From the NCBI GenBank assembly GCA_017505725.1, contig JAFVOR010000053.1:1-64000 (forward strand): a stretch of 64,000 nt of DNA, given 5' to 3'. The notes beneath the pieces are model-generated. The model made no database searches, had not been told where the DNA came from, and worked only from the letters and a program-made list of their open reading frames with translations. This stretch comes from Alistipes sp. (GTDB lineage Bacteria > Bacteroidota > Bacteroidia > Bacteroidales > Rikenellaceae). Within the stretch, counting starts at the first letter, position 1; each line of letters starts with the position of its first letter. Positions 42,298 through 50,879 of the stretch are shown here, one piece after another. A program made the position numbers and the translations under genes.

Positions 42298-42498
42298 AAA
42301 TCGGAGGCGATTTGGGAAATTTTGTGCGTTAAGCAGTGGCGCAAAGCGCAACCGACGCTGCGGAGCGAGGGCAGAGGGTGCTTGCACACTTTGCCGAGCC
42401 GCAAGGAGGAAAAGCCTGCTAAGCAGGATTAACATACTTGGCGTATGTGAGCATTTGCGACGCAAGTAAGGTGCAAAATTTACCAATCGGAACGATTT
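42298..42498. repeat. F1 palindromic element, copy d, interrupted by F2
   Basis: Left end AAATCGGAGGCGATTTGG, inner TTTTGTGCG; then an F2 element at 42351-42432; then the central hairpin CATAC-TTGGC-GTATG (42433-42447), TGAGCATTTG, GTGCAAAA and right end AATCGGAACGATTT. F2 lies within the left inner arm, so F2 appears to have been inserted into an F1. Confidence 0.75.
42351..42432. repeat. F2 element, copy a (nested in F1)
   Basis: Opens CCGACGCTGCGGAGCGAG, has the inner hairpin GTGCTTGCAC, then GCCGAGCCGCAAGGAGGAAAA and the closing hairpin CCTGCTAAGCAGG with ATTAA. Same layout as the copies at 53.3, 54.8 and 58.5 kb. Confidence 0.8.
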
Positions 42499-42551
42499 AC
42501 AAAGCAAAAGGCAATAAGTTAAATTACAAACAAATAAAAAAAGGAAAAAGT

Positions 42552-43271
42552 ATGGGAAGAGCATTTGAGTATCGCAAGGCGAGAAAGATGAAGAGATGGG
42601 GTCATATGGCCCGTGTCTTCACAAAGATTGGTAAGGAGATTGAGATAGCTGTTAAGGCAGGTGGTTCGGACCCATCGGCAAACACCCGTCTGCGAATCCT
42701 CATCCAGAATGCGAAGGCTGAGAATATGCCAAAGGAGAATGTGGAGCGTGCAATCAAGCGTGCAACAGAGAAGGACGCTGCAGACTACAAGGAGGTAATC
42801 TACGAGGGATACGGTCCTAACGGCATTGCAGTGCTTGTGGAGACTGCTACCGACAACACCAACCGTACCGTAGCCAACATCCGTATGTATTTCAACAAGT
42901 GCGGTGGTGCACTCGGCAACTCGGGTTCGGTAGGCTTTATGTTCGAGCACAAGTGTGTATTCAAGTTCAAGGCTGAGGGTGTTGACCCTGAGGAGCTCGA
43001 GCTCGAGATGATCGACCTCGGCGTAGACGAGTTCTATGTAGAGGAGGATGGCATCAATGTCTACGCTCCATACGAGTCGTTCGGTGCTATTCAGAAGTGG
43101 CTCGACGATCAGGGCTACGAGATCGTATCGGGAGAGTCGGTACGCATCCCAACCGACACCAAGGAGCTCGACGCATCGGGTCGCGAGGCTGTCGAGAAGT
43201 TGGTGGAGAAGCTCGAGGAGGACGACGATGTGGTGAATGTTTACCACACTATGGCCGAGAGTGAAGAGTAA
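42552..43271 (+). CDS. yebC: YebC/PmpR-family protein
   Basis: Cytoplasmic YebC-family protein, described in other bacteria as a DNA-binding transcriptional regulator and, for some members, as a helper of translation through proline-rich stretches. The start was set at MGRAFEYRKARKMKRWGHMA because this block opens the family; the frame extends 38 codons upstream through repeat DNA. The conserved segment AVKAGGSDPSANTRLRILIQ and the acidic C-terminal domain are present. 239 residues, normal length. It is preceded by a possible 360-base leader filled with F1/F2 elements and followed 28 bases later by the deaminase fusion gene. Confidence 0.95.
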   Translation: MGRAFEYRKARKMKRWGHMARVFTKIGKEIEIAVKAGGSDPSANTRLRILIQNAKAENMPKENVERAIKRATEKDAADYKEVIYEGYGPNGIAVLVETATDNTNRTVANIRMYFNKCGGALGNSGSVGFMFEHKCVFKFKAEGVDPEELELEMIDLGVDEFYVEEDGINVYAPYESFGAIQKWLDDQGYEIVSGESVRIPTDTKELDASGREAVEKLVEKLEEDDDVVNVYHTMAESEE

Positions 43272-43299
43272 GAAACCTTAAAATCTAAAATCAAATAGA

Positions 43300-45213
43300 A
43301 TGAACAGCAAGTATGCATTGCCAAAGGATGGAGGTTTGATTGCCGACGCAGCATTCAAGGACCTCACGCAGCGCTACGAGAAGATCGCAACGCAAGCTTA
43401 CGAAAGCGAGTACGAAGGTGTGCAGTATGTGGCTGATGCTATTGTAGCAGCCATCAAGGCACATCAGCAAGAGAAGCCTTTTGTGCTTGGACTCACCACA
43501 GGAAAGACCCCGATTGGTCTCTACCGCGAGTTGGTGAAGCGTTATCAGGCTGGCGAGGTTAGTTTCGCAAATGTTGCGGTATACAGCCTCGACGAGTTCT
43601 ACCCTATCCTTCCGACCGTGAAGCAGAGTCGTAACTATCGCATCCGCGAGGAGTTGCTCAACCACATCGACATCCGTCCCGAGAATATCAACTTCCCTGA
43701 CGGAACACTCGCTCGCGAGGAGTTGCCAGCATTCTGTGCAAACTACGGCAAGGAGAAGATCGACCTGATGATCATCGGCGTAGGTGAGCAGGGTCAGATC
43801 GGCTTCAACGAGGCCGGTTCGCACGCAAAGTCGAACACTCGTTTGGTGCAGCTCTCGTACAAGGCCCGTAAGGCACAGGCAAGTGGTTTCCACGGCTTGG
43901 AGCATACTCCAAAGATGGCCATCACAATGGGCATCAACACCATCCTGGGTGCCGAGCGCATCATCCTGATGGCGTGGGGTGAGGACAAGGCGACTATCGT
44001 AAACTCGATTGTCGAGGGTGAGGTGACCGACCAGATTCCTGCAACACATCTCCAGTTGCACGACAACATCGAGGTGGTTATCGACGAGGGTGCAGCATCG
44101 CAGCTCACCCGCGTGCAGACTCCTTGGCTGGTGGGCTCGTGCCAGTGGACTCCTAAGTTCACCCGCAAGGCTGTGGTGTGGTTGTGCGGCGTGGTTAACA
44201 AGCCAATCCTCAAGCTCACACACAAGGACTACATCGAAAATTCGCTCGGCGAGTTGCTCGAGCAGGGTCGCACCTACGATCAGATCAATATCGATGTCTT
44301 CAACGACCTTCAGCACACCATCACAGGTTGGCCGGGCGGCAAGCCAAATGCTGACGACTCGACACGCCCTGTGAAGTCCACTCCATTCCCAAAGAATGTG
44401 CTTATCTTCTCGCCGCATCCTGATGACGATGTTATCTCTATGGGTGGTACATTCATCCGCCTCGTGGAGCAGGGTCACAATGTGCACGTAGCATACGAGA
44501 CATCGGGTAATGTGGCCGTACACGACGATGTAGTGTTGCAGAATATCGATGTTGCACACGAGTTGGGCTATGCCGACGACTTTGCAAAGGTCGAGCAGAT
44601 TATCAAGAGCAAGAAGGCGGGCGAGCCTGAGCCACGCGAGTTGCTCAACATCAAGGGAGCTTTGCGTCGTGCAGAGGCACGCGCAGCAGTGCGTTCATTT
44701 GGTCTCAACCCTGACACCAACGCACACTTCCTCAACCTTCCGTTCTACGAGACCGGCGGCATCCGCAAGAGCCCGTTCACCGAGGAGGATATCAACATCG
44801 TAGCGAAGTTGTTGCGCGAGGTGAAGCCTCACCAGATTTACGCTGCGGGCGACCTTTCGGACCCTCACGGAACACACCGCACCTGCATCGAGATTGTCCT
44901 TGAGGCTATCGAGGTGGTCAAGGATGACGAGTGGTTCAAGGAGTGCCACCTCTGGCTCTATCGTGGAGCTTGGATGGAGTGGGATCTCGGCTCGGTGGAT
45001 ATGGCAGTGCCACTCTCGCCTACCGAGATGATCGTGAAGCGTCACGCCATCTATCGTCACCTCTCGCAGAAGGATATCGTGCCATTCCCGGGCGACGACC
45101 CACGCGAGTTCTGGCAGCGCAGTGAGGACCGTACACAGACCACTGCAAATCAGTACAACGCCCTCGGTATGGCCGAGTATCAGGCAATTGAAGTATTCGT
45201 AAAGATGTTTTAA
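43300..45213 (+). CDS. Glucosamine-6-phosphate deaminase-like / PIG-L (LmbE) fusion
   Basis: 637 residues. Residues about 45-290 are a NagB-type isomerase/deaminase domain (LGLTTGKTPIGLYREL, NVAVYSLDEFYPI, IGVGEQGQIGFNEAGS). Residues about 365-637 are a PIG-L/LmbE-type zinc deacetylase domain with LIFSPHPDDDVISMGGTFI, which holds the metal ligands of the family, and a later SDPHGTHRTC motif with the third ligand. The pairing suggests N-deacetylation and deamination of an amino-sugar phosphate in one chain. In the NagB half, FNEAGS replaces the usual FNEPGS/FNEPFS, so deaminase activity is uncertain. It lies 22 bases upstream of a canonical nagB. Confidence 0.9.
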   Translation: MNSKYALPKDGGLIADAAFKDLTQRYEKIATQAYESEYEGVQYVADAIVAAIKAHQQEKPFVLGLTTGKTPIGLYRELVKRYQAGEVSFANVAVYSLDEFYPILPTVKQSRNYRIREELLNHIDIRPENINFPDGTLAREELPAFCANYGKEKIDLMIIGVGEQGQIGFNEAGSHAKSNTRLVQLSYKARKAQASGFHGLEHTPKMAITMGINTILGAERIILMAWGEDKATIVNSIVEGEVTDQIPATHLQLHDNIEVVIDEGAASQLTRVQTPWLVGSCQWTPKFTRKAVVWLCGVVNKPILKLTHKDYIENSLGELLEQGRTYDQINIDVFNDLQHTITGWPGGKPNADDSTRPVKSTPFPKNVLIFSPHPDDDVISMGGTFIRLVEQGHNVHVAYETSGNVAVHDDVVLQNIDVAHELGYADDFAKVEQIIKSKKAGEPEPRELLNIKGALRRAEARAAVRSFGLNPDTNAHFLNLPFYETGGIRKSPFTEEDINIVAKLLREVKPHQIYAAGDLSDPHGTHRTCIEIVLEAIEVVKDDEWFKECHLWLYRGAWMEWDLGSVDMAVPLSPTEMIVKRHAIYRHLSQKDIVPFPGDDPREFWQRSEDRTQTTANQYNALGMAEYQAIEVFVKMF

Positions 45214-45235
45214 CTATCAAAAATAAGAGAAAATT

Positions 45236-46024
45236 ATGAGACTTATCATTCAGGAGAATCAGCAGAATGCAGGCCGTTGGGCTGCAGAGTACATCGTTAA
45301 GCGCATCAACGAGAAGGAGGCGGCAGGTGGTCGTTTCGTACTCGGTTTGCCTACAGGTTCTACTCCACTCACTACCTACGCTCACCTCATCGAGCTCTAC
45401 AAGCAGGGTAAGGTATCGTTCAAGAATGTCGTAACATTCAATATGGACGAGTATGTAGGTTTGCCGGAGGAGCACCCTGAGAGCTACCACTCGTTTATGC
45501 ACAACACCTTCTTCAAGCACGTTGACATCAACCCTGCAAACATCAACATCCTCAACGGTAACGCTCCGGACTTGGCAAAGGAGTGTGAGGAGTACGAGGC
45601 TAAGATTGTTGCAGCAGGCGGTATCGACCTCTTCTTGGGCGGTATTGGTGAGGACGGTCACTTGGCATTCAACGAGCCATTCTCGTCACTCAACTCGCGC
45701 ACTCGCGTGAAGACCTTGACATACGACACATTGCTCGTGAACTCGCGTTTCTTCGACAACGATGTTAACAAGGTGCCTAAGCAGGCTATGTCGGTGGGTG
45801 TTGCTACCGTATTGGCTGCTAAGGAGGTTATCATCCTCGCATTCGGTCACAAGAAGGCTATGGCTTTGCACCACTGCATCGAGGGTGCTTACTCGCACGT
45901 CTACACAGCTTCGGCTATTCAGACTCACCCTCGTGGCATCGTAGTCTGCGACGAGCCTGCAACCGTAGAGTTGAAGGTGGGTACCTACCGCTACTTTATG
46001 GATATCGAGAAGGACAACTTGTAG
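45236..46024 (+). CDS. nagB: Glucosamine-6-phosphate deaminase
   Basis: Converts glucosamine-6-phosphate to fructose-6-phosphate and ammonia, feeding amino sugars into glycolysis. Motifs: [16 protein letters not shown] (phosphate loop), [20 protein letters not shown] (catalytic Asp), [19 protein letters not shown] (active-site His and Glu) and the late block [20 protein letters not shown]. 262 residues, normal length, cytoplasmic. It follows the deaminase/PIG-L fusion by 22 bases and ends before a bidirectional terminator. Together the two genes form an amino-sugar catabolic unit, perhaps used on mucin or peptidoglycan sugars. Confidence 0.96.
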   Translation: MRLIIQENQQNAGRWAAEYIVKRINEKEAAGGRFVLGLPTGSTPLTTYAHLIELYKQGKVSFKNVVTFNMDEYVGLPEEHPESYHSFMHNTFFKHVDINPANINILNGNAPDLAKECEEYEAKIVAAGGIDLFLGGIGEDGHLAFNEPFSSLNSRTRVKTLTYDTLLVNSRFFDNDVNKVPKQAMSVGVATVLAAKEVIILAFGHKKAMALHHCIEGAYSHVYTASAIQTHPRGIVVCDEPATVELKVGTYRYFMDIEKDNL

Positions 46025-46049
46025 TCTTTGTCGGATATACAACAGATGG

Positions 46050-46078
46050 AAACGGACGAGAATTACTCTCGTCCGTTT
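46050..46078. terminator. Bidirectional terminator between nagB and a converging gene
   Basis: Perfect 12-bp stem AAACGGACGAGA / TCTCGTCCGTTT with a 5-base loop. It overlaps the end of the small membrane protein gene on the minus strand. Confidence 0.85.
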
Positions 46079-46383
46079 CTGTTACCCATAAAGAGGTCTG
46101 CAATAGCAAATAGTCGTTGCAGTGCCGAGTTGACAATCTTGGCCACATCGTAGATCACCCCCAGATGCTCCTCGGTTTGGCGGATGGTTTGGCGAAGCGA
46201 TACCTTATATATAATAGTGGCTATAATGGCGAAGACCACTCCCACAATCAGGCAGGGATAGAATATCGACCCCATAATCCCCGCCAACCACACCACAATC
46301 GCTGCCACAAAGAGCAATGCAGCCACCAGTGCCGCCAAAACAACGATGGTGAGAGCTGCGAAGAGTGAATGATGCTCCTGCAT
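46063..46383 (-). CDS. Small membrane protein (phage-holin-like family)
   Basis: 106 residues with two strong hydrophobic segments (about 9-35 and 36-62: VVLAALVAALLFVAAIVVWL, IFYPCLIVGVVFAIIATIIY), followed by a charged helix. The layout resembles the phage holin/Actinobacterial YqxE-like small inner-membrane proteins that are often paired with YtxH genes in Bacteroidetes. It starts 5 bases after the YtxH-like gene. Probably a stress or envelope membrane protein; no catalytic motif. The stop codon lies in the shared terminator. Confidence 0.65.
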   Translation of the reverse strand: MQEHHSLFAALTIVVLAALVAALLFVAAIVVWLAGIMGSIFYPCLIVGVVFAIIATIIYKVSLRQTIRQTEEHLGVIYDVAKIVNSALQRLFAIADLFMGNRNGRE

Positions 46384-46388
46384 TGCTG

Positions 46389-46583
46389 CTATTTTTTATC
46401 GCAATCACACTCTGCTGCCCCACTGTGACACGCCGAGCGCATCTTCTCGACCTCCTCCTCGATAAAATCGCGCACCAAACTGCGCATCTCTGCTCCCGTC
46501 TTTGGCGTGAAGGCAAGAGCCAACGCCGAGCCAATCACCATTCCTCCCAACATCGAGAGGATTGTCATTGTTGTCTGTTTCAT
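46389..46583 (-). CDS. YtxH-like small membrane protein
   Basis: 64 residues: one N-terminal membrane helix (MTILSMLGGMVIGSALALAF) followed by TPKTGAEMRSLVRDFI, the YtxH-type motif, and a Cys-containing acidic tail (CHSGAAECDCDKK). In Bacillus, YtxH-family proteins are general stress proteins; the function here is unknown. It is co-transcribed with the small membrane protein 5 bases downstream. Confidence 0.72.
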   Translation of the reverse strand: MKQTTMTILSMLGGMVIGSALALAFTPKTGAEMRSLVRDFIEEEVEKMRSACHSGAAECDCDKK

Positions 46584-46657
46584 AGTTGTAGTTTTTTAGC
46601 TTTTTTATACTTTTATTACTTCACCCTACAACATTGCAAAATACACGCCAAAAAAGA

Positions 46658-46686
46658 GAGGAGAGTCGACATTTTCGACCCTCCTC
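46658..46686 (-). terminator. Terminator after the surface phosphoesterase
   Basis: Stem GAGGAGAGTCGA / TCGACCCTCCTC (one mismatch) with a 5-base loop, followed on the minus strand by TCTTTTTTGG. Confidence 0.88.
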
Positions 46687-46708
46687 GTTCACTTTAAAAT
46701 AGACAACA

Positions 46709-49582
46709 CTACCAGCTGATTGGCTGGATGTAGGTGACACCGAAGTTGTCAGTCACGCGCACCTCGCCCGAGCGAACGCCCTCGGTAGGTGTCACGCGGA
46801 ACATAAACGGAACCTTCGCAGGCTTGGAGTAGTTACGCTCAGTCTTACCGAGTTTCTGCTCGCTATGCTGTGCATAAATCTTCAGGTAGTCGAGGTCGTG
46901 CTCCTTGGTCAAAAGCTGCATATCGGCAACCTTAACACCATTCTCCCACCACTCAGGAGTGCTCCACGACTCAGCGTGGTTCCAGATGATAGCCTTGAGG
47001 TATTGGCTGCTTGTGCGTACAGGGCTGTAGATACGAATCTGATGGTTGCGATCCTCACCTACGGTCTTGTAGTACCACTGCATCGAGTCGCCATTGACCT
47101 CTGCAACCACATATCCGTTAGGTGTACCATCGGTGTTCAACTCACGATTGAGGCGAATCTGACCGATGCATCGTCCAACAACAATCGACTCGATATTCTT
47201 CAACGGCTCATACTTCTTGTCCGAAGCCAGCGCATAGTTGAAGTGGTAGTTCTGGTGGATATGACCCGACCAAGCGTAGACCTTGTTGTACTGAGCAAGA
47301 AGCGCGGTGTACTTATCGTAGTTCACATTCTTCTCATTGTAGCTCTTACGCTCCTTGAATAGTGGTGCGTGGGAGCAAACCACGATGGTAGACTCCTTCG
47401 GAACGAACTTCAAATCGTTCTCGAGCCACTTGAGGGTGTGCTCCTCCAGACCCTCCTTATAGTGAGCCTTGTCCGATGCACGACGATAGTCGATGCTGTT
47501 GACCACCACGAAGTGCATCTTGCCAATATTGAACGAGTAGTTTTCAGGTGCGAGGTAGGCCTCGAAATATGGAACACCCAACTTCGAGTCGAAGAGTGTG
47601 CGCTGGTCGACATCGTGATTACCGATGACGCTGATCATTGGCAACGACGCCTTGCCCAAGACATCCACATAGTCGTCGTATGCCCACATCCAGTTGTAGA
47701 CAAGGTCGCCGAGGCAGATTGCATACATCTGCTTGCCCTCCTTCTCCTGCAAAGCCTTCACATCGGTGAGAATCTTATCGCGGAAGCGCTCTGTCGACTT
47801 ATCGGTTTTGAGACCACGAGTCTGAGGGTCGCCGATCATCGCAAGCACAAAGTTGTCGCTTGCATTCTCGCGCTTGTTGACGACAAAGTCTGCACGCGCA
47901 GCAATCGAGTAACGAAGCACTCGGCGGAAGAACTGCGGACGATTGTCACGCATTGGAGCCTCGTAAGCAGCAAGCACCGAGATGGTTACAAAGCGAACCT
48001 TCTTCATATCGCTCTTCATCTGGTACTCACCATTGACATTTGTCTTGACACACTGCTCGCCGTCGCTCACCACTACACCCTCAACAGGCATACCGGTGTT
48101 GTCGGTGATGCGACCAAAGATGTTAGTGCCATCCTGCAACGGCTTGACAGCCTTCGCCATATCGTCGTAACGCTTGCCAACAACATCAGCAGTGCGGTGG
48201 TAGCCAACAATCGACTTCGAACGCGATGTAACAGCACCAGCGAACTTACCCATATTACCGCAGTCGATTACACGAGCCTTAACCACCGGCTTACCCTTGT
48301 CGGCACGGCCCGAGACATAACCCACAACTCCTGCGGTGCAAGCATACTTATAAGTAGACTTATTTACGATTTGAGCATAGTTCATACAGTCACGAACCAC
48401 AGCGCCACGAGTAAGGCCCTTGCGCGACTGAATCACCGCACCGATACCACCGGCCCAACCGGCATTCTGCTGATTCTCGCTGGTAACTGCACCAAAGTTC
48501 GAGCAGTTACAGATGTAAGGGTTGACTACCGAATAGGCGAAGATACCGCCTACATAAGCTCCGGCCGACACATTGCCGAGAACCTTGCCATAGTTGTTGC
48601 AGTTTACGATATTCATAGGTGAGTTTGGACGAGCAATAATACCCGCAACCCAAGCCTCCTGTGCGCCAGAAACCGAGACTGCACCGAAGTTGTCGCAGCA
48701 GAGAATATCGACATTCGACCAACCGGTAATACCACCGAGACGGCAGTAGCCCTTGACCTTAGGTGTAGTGATAGGCATACCTACAGCCACCACATTACCA
48801 CGGTTGACACAATACTTTACGGTGAGCTTTGCAGCCTCGCCCACGATACCGCCGATATTGTTGCTCGGATAGTCACCCATAAATGAAACATTACCCGAGT
48901 TCTCGCAGCAGGAGATTGTTGCGCCACTCAAGAACTTGCCATAGCAGGTACCCACAAGACCTCCAAGACGAAGGCTCATACCGCCAGCGTGCTTCGTAAA
49001 GTTGAAGCGCGAGGAGATGTTACCCGTATTCTTACACTTGTAAACGATATTAAGGTTGTGTGCAGCAATAGCTCCGATATAGACCTGCTTGTAGGCCTCC
49101 TCGCCAATGTGCTCGATGTTACCATTGTTCACACAGTTGATAATCTGACCACGGTTGACGCAGACAAGGAATGTCACGAACTCGGTTTTGTCATTCATCG
49201 CAGTCTTGACCGAAAGAAGACAGCTGCTGTCGATGGTGAGGTTCTTGAGCACACCCTTCGTTCCAAGGCTATGGATGAGAGCGCCCTTGGTGTTCCAGTT
49301 GTAGAGCTTGTGGCCACAACCATCAATCACGCCATCGTACTTGAGGATCTTAGGGAACTTCTTGCCCTTCTTCATATCGATGTCGGCATCGAAGCACACC
49401 TCACCCTTCTCGTTGAGCCACATCGAGATGTCGGCCTCCTTATTTACCGCCTTAGCAAAGGCGAGCAACTCCTTGTAGTTCGATATCGCCTCGGCAGATG
49501 CCACTACAACGACACACAAGGAGAGAATCAATGATAGGAAAAATCTTCTCATTCTTTTTTTTAAGTTTGTTGGTTTATTCAT
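46709..49582 (-). CDS. Secreted calcineurin-like phosphoesterase with N-terminal GLUG-like repeats
   Basis: 957 residues; start at MNKPTN or ten codons later at MRRFFLSLILSLCVVVVASA, which is the signal peptide proper. Residues about 35-480 are GLUG-like repeats (IGGIVGEAAKLTVKYCVNRG, VAGIIARPNSPMN). Then come a short carboxypeptidase-regulatory-like domain (GRITDNTGMPVEGVVVSD) and a metallophosphoesterase with LAMIGDPQTRG, ICLGDLVYNWMW, SVIGNHDVDQR, VCSHAPLF and WSGHIHQNYH. These carry the expected Asp, Asn and His metal ligands. It is probably a surface or periplasmic phosphodiesterase or nucleotidase; the substrate is unknown. The terminator of gcvH lies directly before its start. Confidence 0.87.
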   Translation of the reverse strand: MNKPTNLKKRMRRFFLSLILSLCVVVVASAEAISNYKELLAFAKAVNKEADISMWLNEKGEVCFDADIDMKKGKKFPKILKYDGVIDGCGHKLYNWNTKGALIHSLGTKGVLKNLTIDSSCLLSVKTAMNDKTEFVTFLVCVNRGQIINCVNNGNIEHIGEEAYKQVYIGAIAAHNLNIVYKCKNTGNISSRFNFTKHAGGMSLRLGGLVGTCYGKFLSGATISCCENSGNVSFMGDYPSNNIGGIVGEAAKLTVKYCVNRGNVVAVGMPITTPKVKGYCRLGGITGWSNVDILCCDNFGAVSVSGAQEAWVAGIIARPNSPMNIVNCNNYGKVLGNVSAGAYVGGIFAYSVVNPYICNCSNFGAVTSENQQNAGWAGGIGAVIQSRKGLTRGAVVRDCMNYAQIVNKSTYKYACTAGVVGYVSGRADKGKPVVKARVIDCGNMGKFAGAVTSRSKSIVGYHRTADVVGKRYDDMAKAVKPLQDGTNIFGRITDNTGMPVEGVVVSDGEQCVKTNVNGEYQMKSDMKKVRFVTISVLAAYEAPMRDNRPQFFRRVLRYSIAARADFVVNKRENASDNFVLAMIGDPQTRGLKTDKSTERFRDKILTDVKALQEKEGKQMYAICLGDLVYNWMWAYDDYVDVLGKASLPMISVIGNHDVDQRTLFDSKLGVPYFEAYLAPENYSFNIGKMHFVVVNSIDYRRASDKAHYKEGLEEHTLKWLENDLKFVPKESTIVVCSHAPLFKERKSYNEKNVNYDKYTALLAQYNKVYAWSGHIHQNYHFNYALASDKKYEPLKNIESIVVGRCIGQIRLNRELNTDGTPNGYVVAEVNGDSMQWYYKTVGEDRNHQIRIYSPVRTSSQYLKAIIWNHAESWSTPEWWENGVKVADMQLLTKEHDLDYLKIYAQHSEQKLGKTERNYSKPAKVPFMFRVTPTEGVRSGEVRVTDNFGVTYIQPISW

Positions 49583-49586
49583 TCGA

Positions 49587-49620
49587 AAAAGCGAGACCCA
49601 TAGCCACAGGACTCGCTTTT
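49587..49620 (-). terminator. Terminator of gcvH, abutting the phosphoesterase start
   Basis: Stem AAAAGCGAG / CTCGCTTTT with a 16-base loop; on the minus strand it ends in CTTTTTCG, 5 bases before the first ATG of the phosphoesterase gene. No promoter fits between them. Confidence 0.75.
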
Positions 49621-49633
49621 ATAGATCTGTTTA

Positions 49634-50017
49634 CTACTTTGCAATGAATGCTGCATAGTCGTCAGCCGACAACAACGCCTCGACCTCCTCCGGAGCAGAC
49701 ATCTTGATCTTCACCATCCAGCCCTCGCCATAAGGGTCGCTATTGACGAGTGCAGGGTCGGCATCGATTGCAGGGTTCACCTCTACAACCTCACCCGACA
49801 CAGGGGTGAATGCGTCAGAAACGGTCTTCACCGCCTCGATTGTACCAAAGATATCGCCGGCAGCCAAGGTCTCACCCTCGGTCTGGATATCGACAAATAC
49901 GATATCGCCCAACTCGCTCTGAGCAAAATCGGTGATACCAACATAGGCGTACTCGCCCTCTACTCGACACCACTCGTGGTCGTTCGAATACTTCAATTCA
50001 GCAGGAATGTTTGACAT
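49634..50017 (-). CDS. gcvH: Glycine cleavage system H protein
   Basis: Lipoyl carrier of the glycine cleavage complex; it shuttles the aminomethyl group between P, T and L proteins. The start was set at [16 protein letters not shown], the conserved opening; the frame upstream is read-through of leader. The lipoylated Lys is in [19 protein letters not shown]. 127 residues, full length. gcvT and gcvP are not in this window. It has its own promoter (TATCTTTG, 50110-50117) inside the 3' end of birA, in addition to possible read-through, and ends at a terminator. Confidence 0.97.
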   Translation of the reverse strand: MSNIPAELKYSNDHEWCRVEGEYAYVGITDFAQSELGDIVFVDIQTEGETLAAGDIFGTIEAVKTVSDAFTPVSGEVVEVNPAIDADPALVNSDPYGEGWMVKIKMSAPEEVEALLSADDYAAFIAK

Positions 50018-50109
50018 AGTCTTATCTAAATTAAAAAATTGAAAATGCAAAATTAAAAATTTTATCAGCAGAGCCAGGGTCTTTAGAGAAAAACTACCTA
50101 CTCTTGATA

Positions 50110-50117
50110 CAAAGATA
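50110..50117 (-). promoter_or_regulatory. Promoter (-7 element) of gcvH
   Basis: Minus-strand TATCTTTG, matching TAnnTTTG, just past the birA stop codon, about 93 bases upstream of the gcvH start. Confidence 0.7.
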
Positions 50118-50118
50118 A

Positions 50119-50877
<759 letters not shown>

Positions 50878-50879
50878 AA

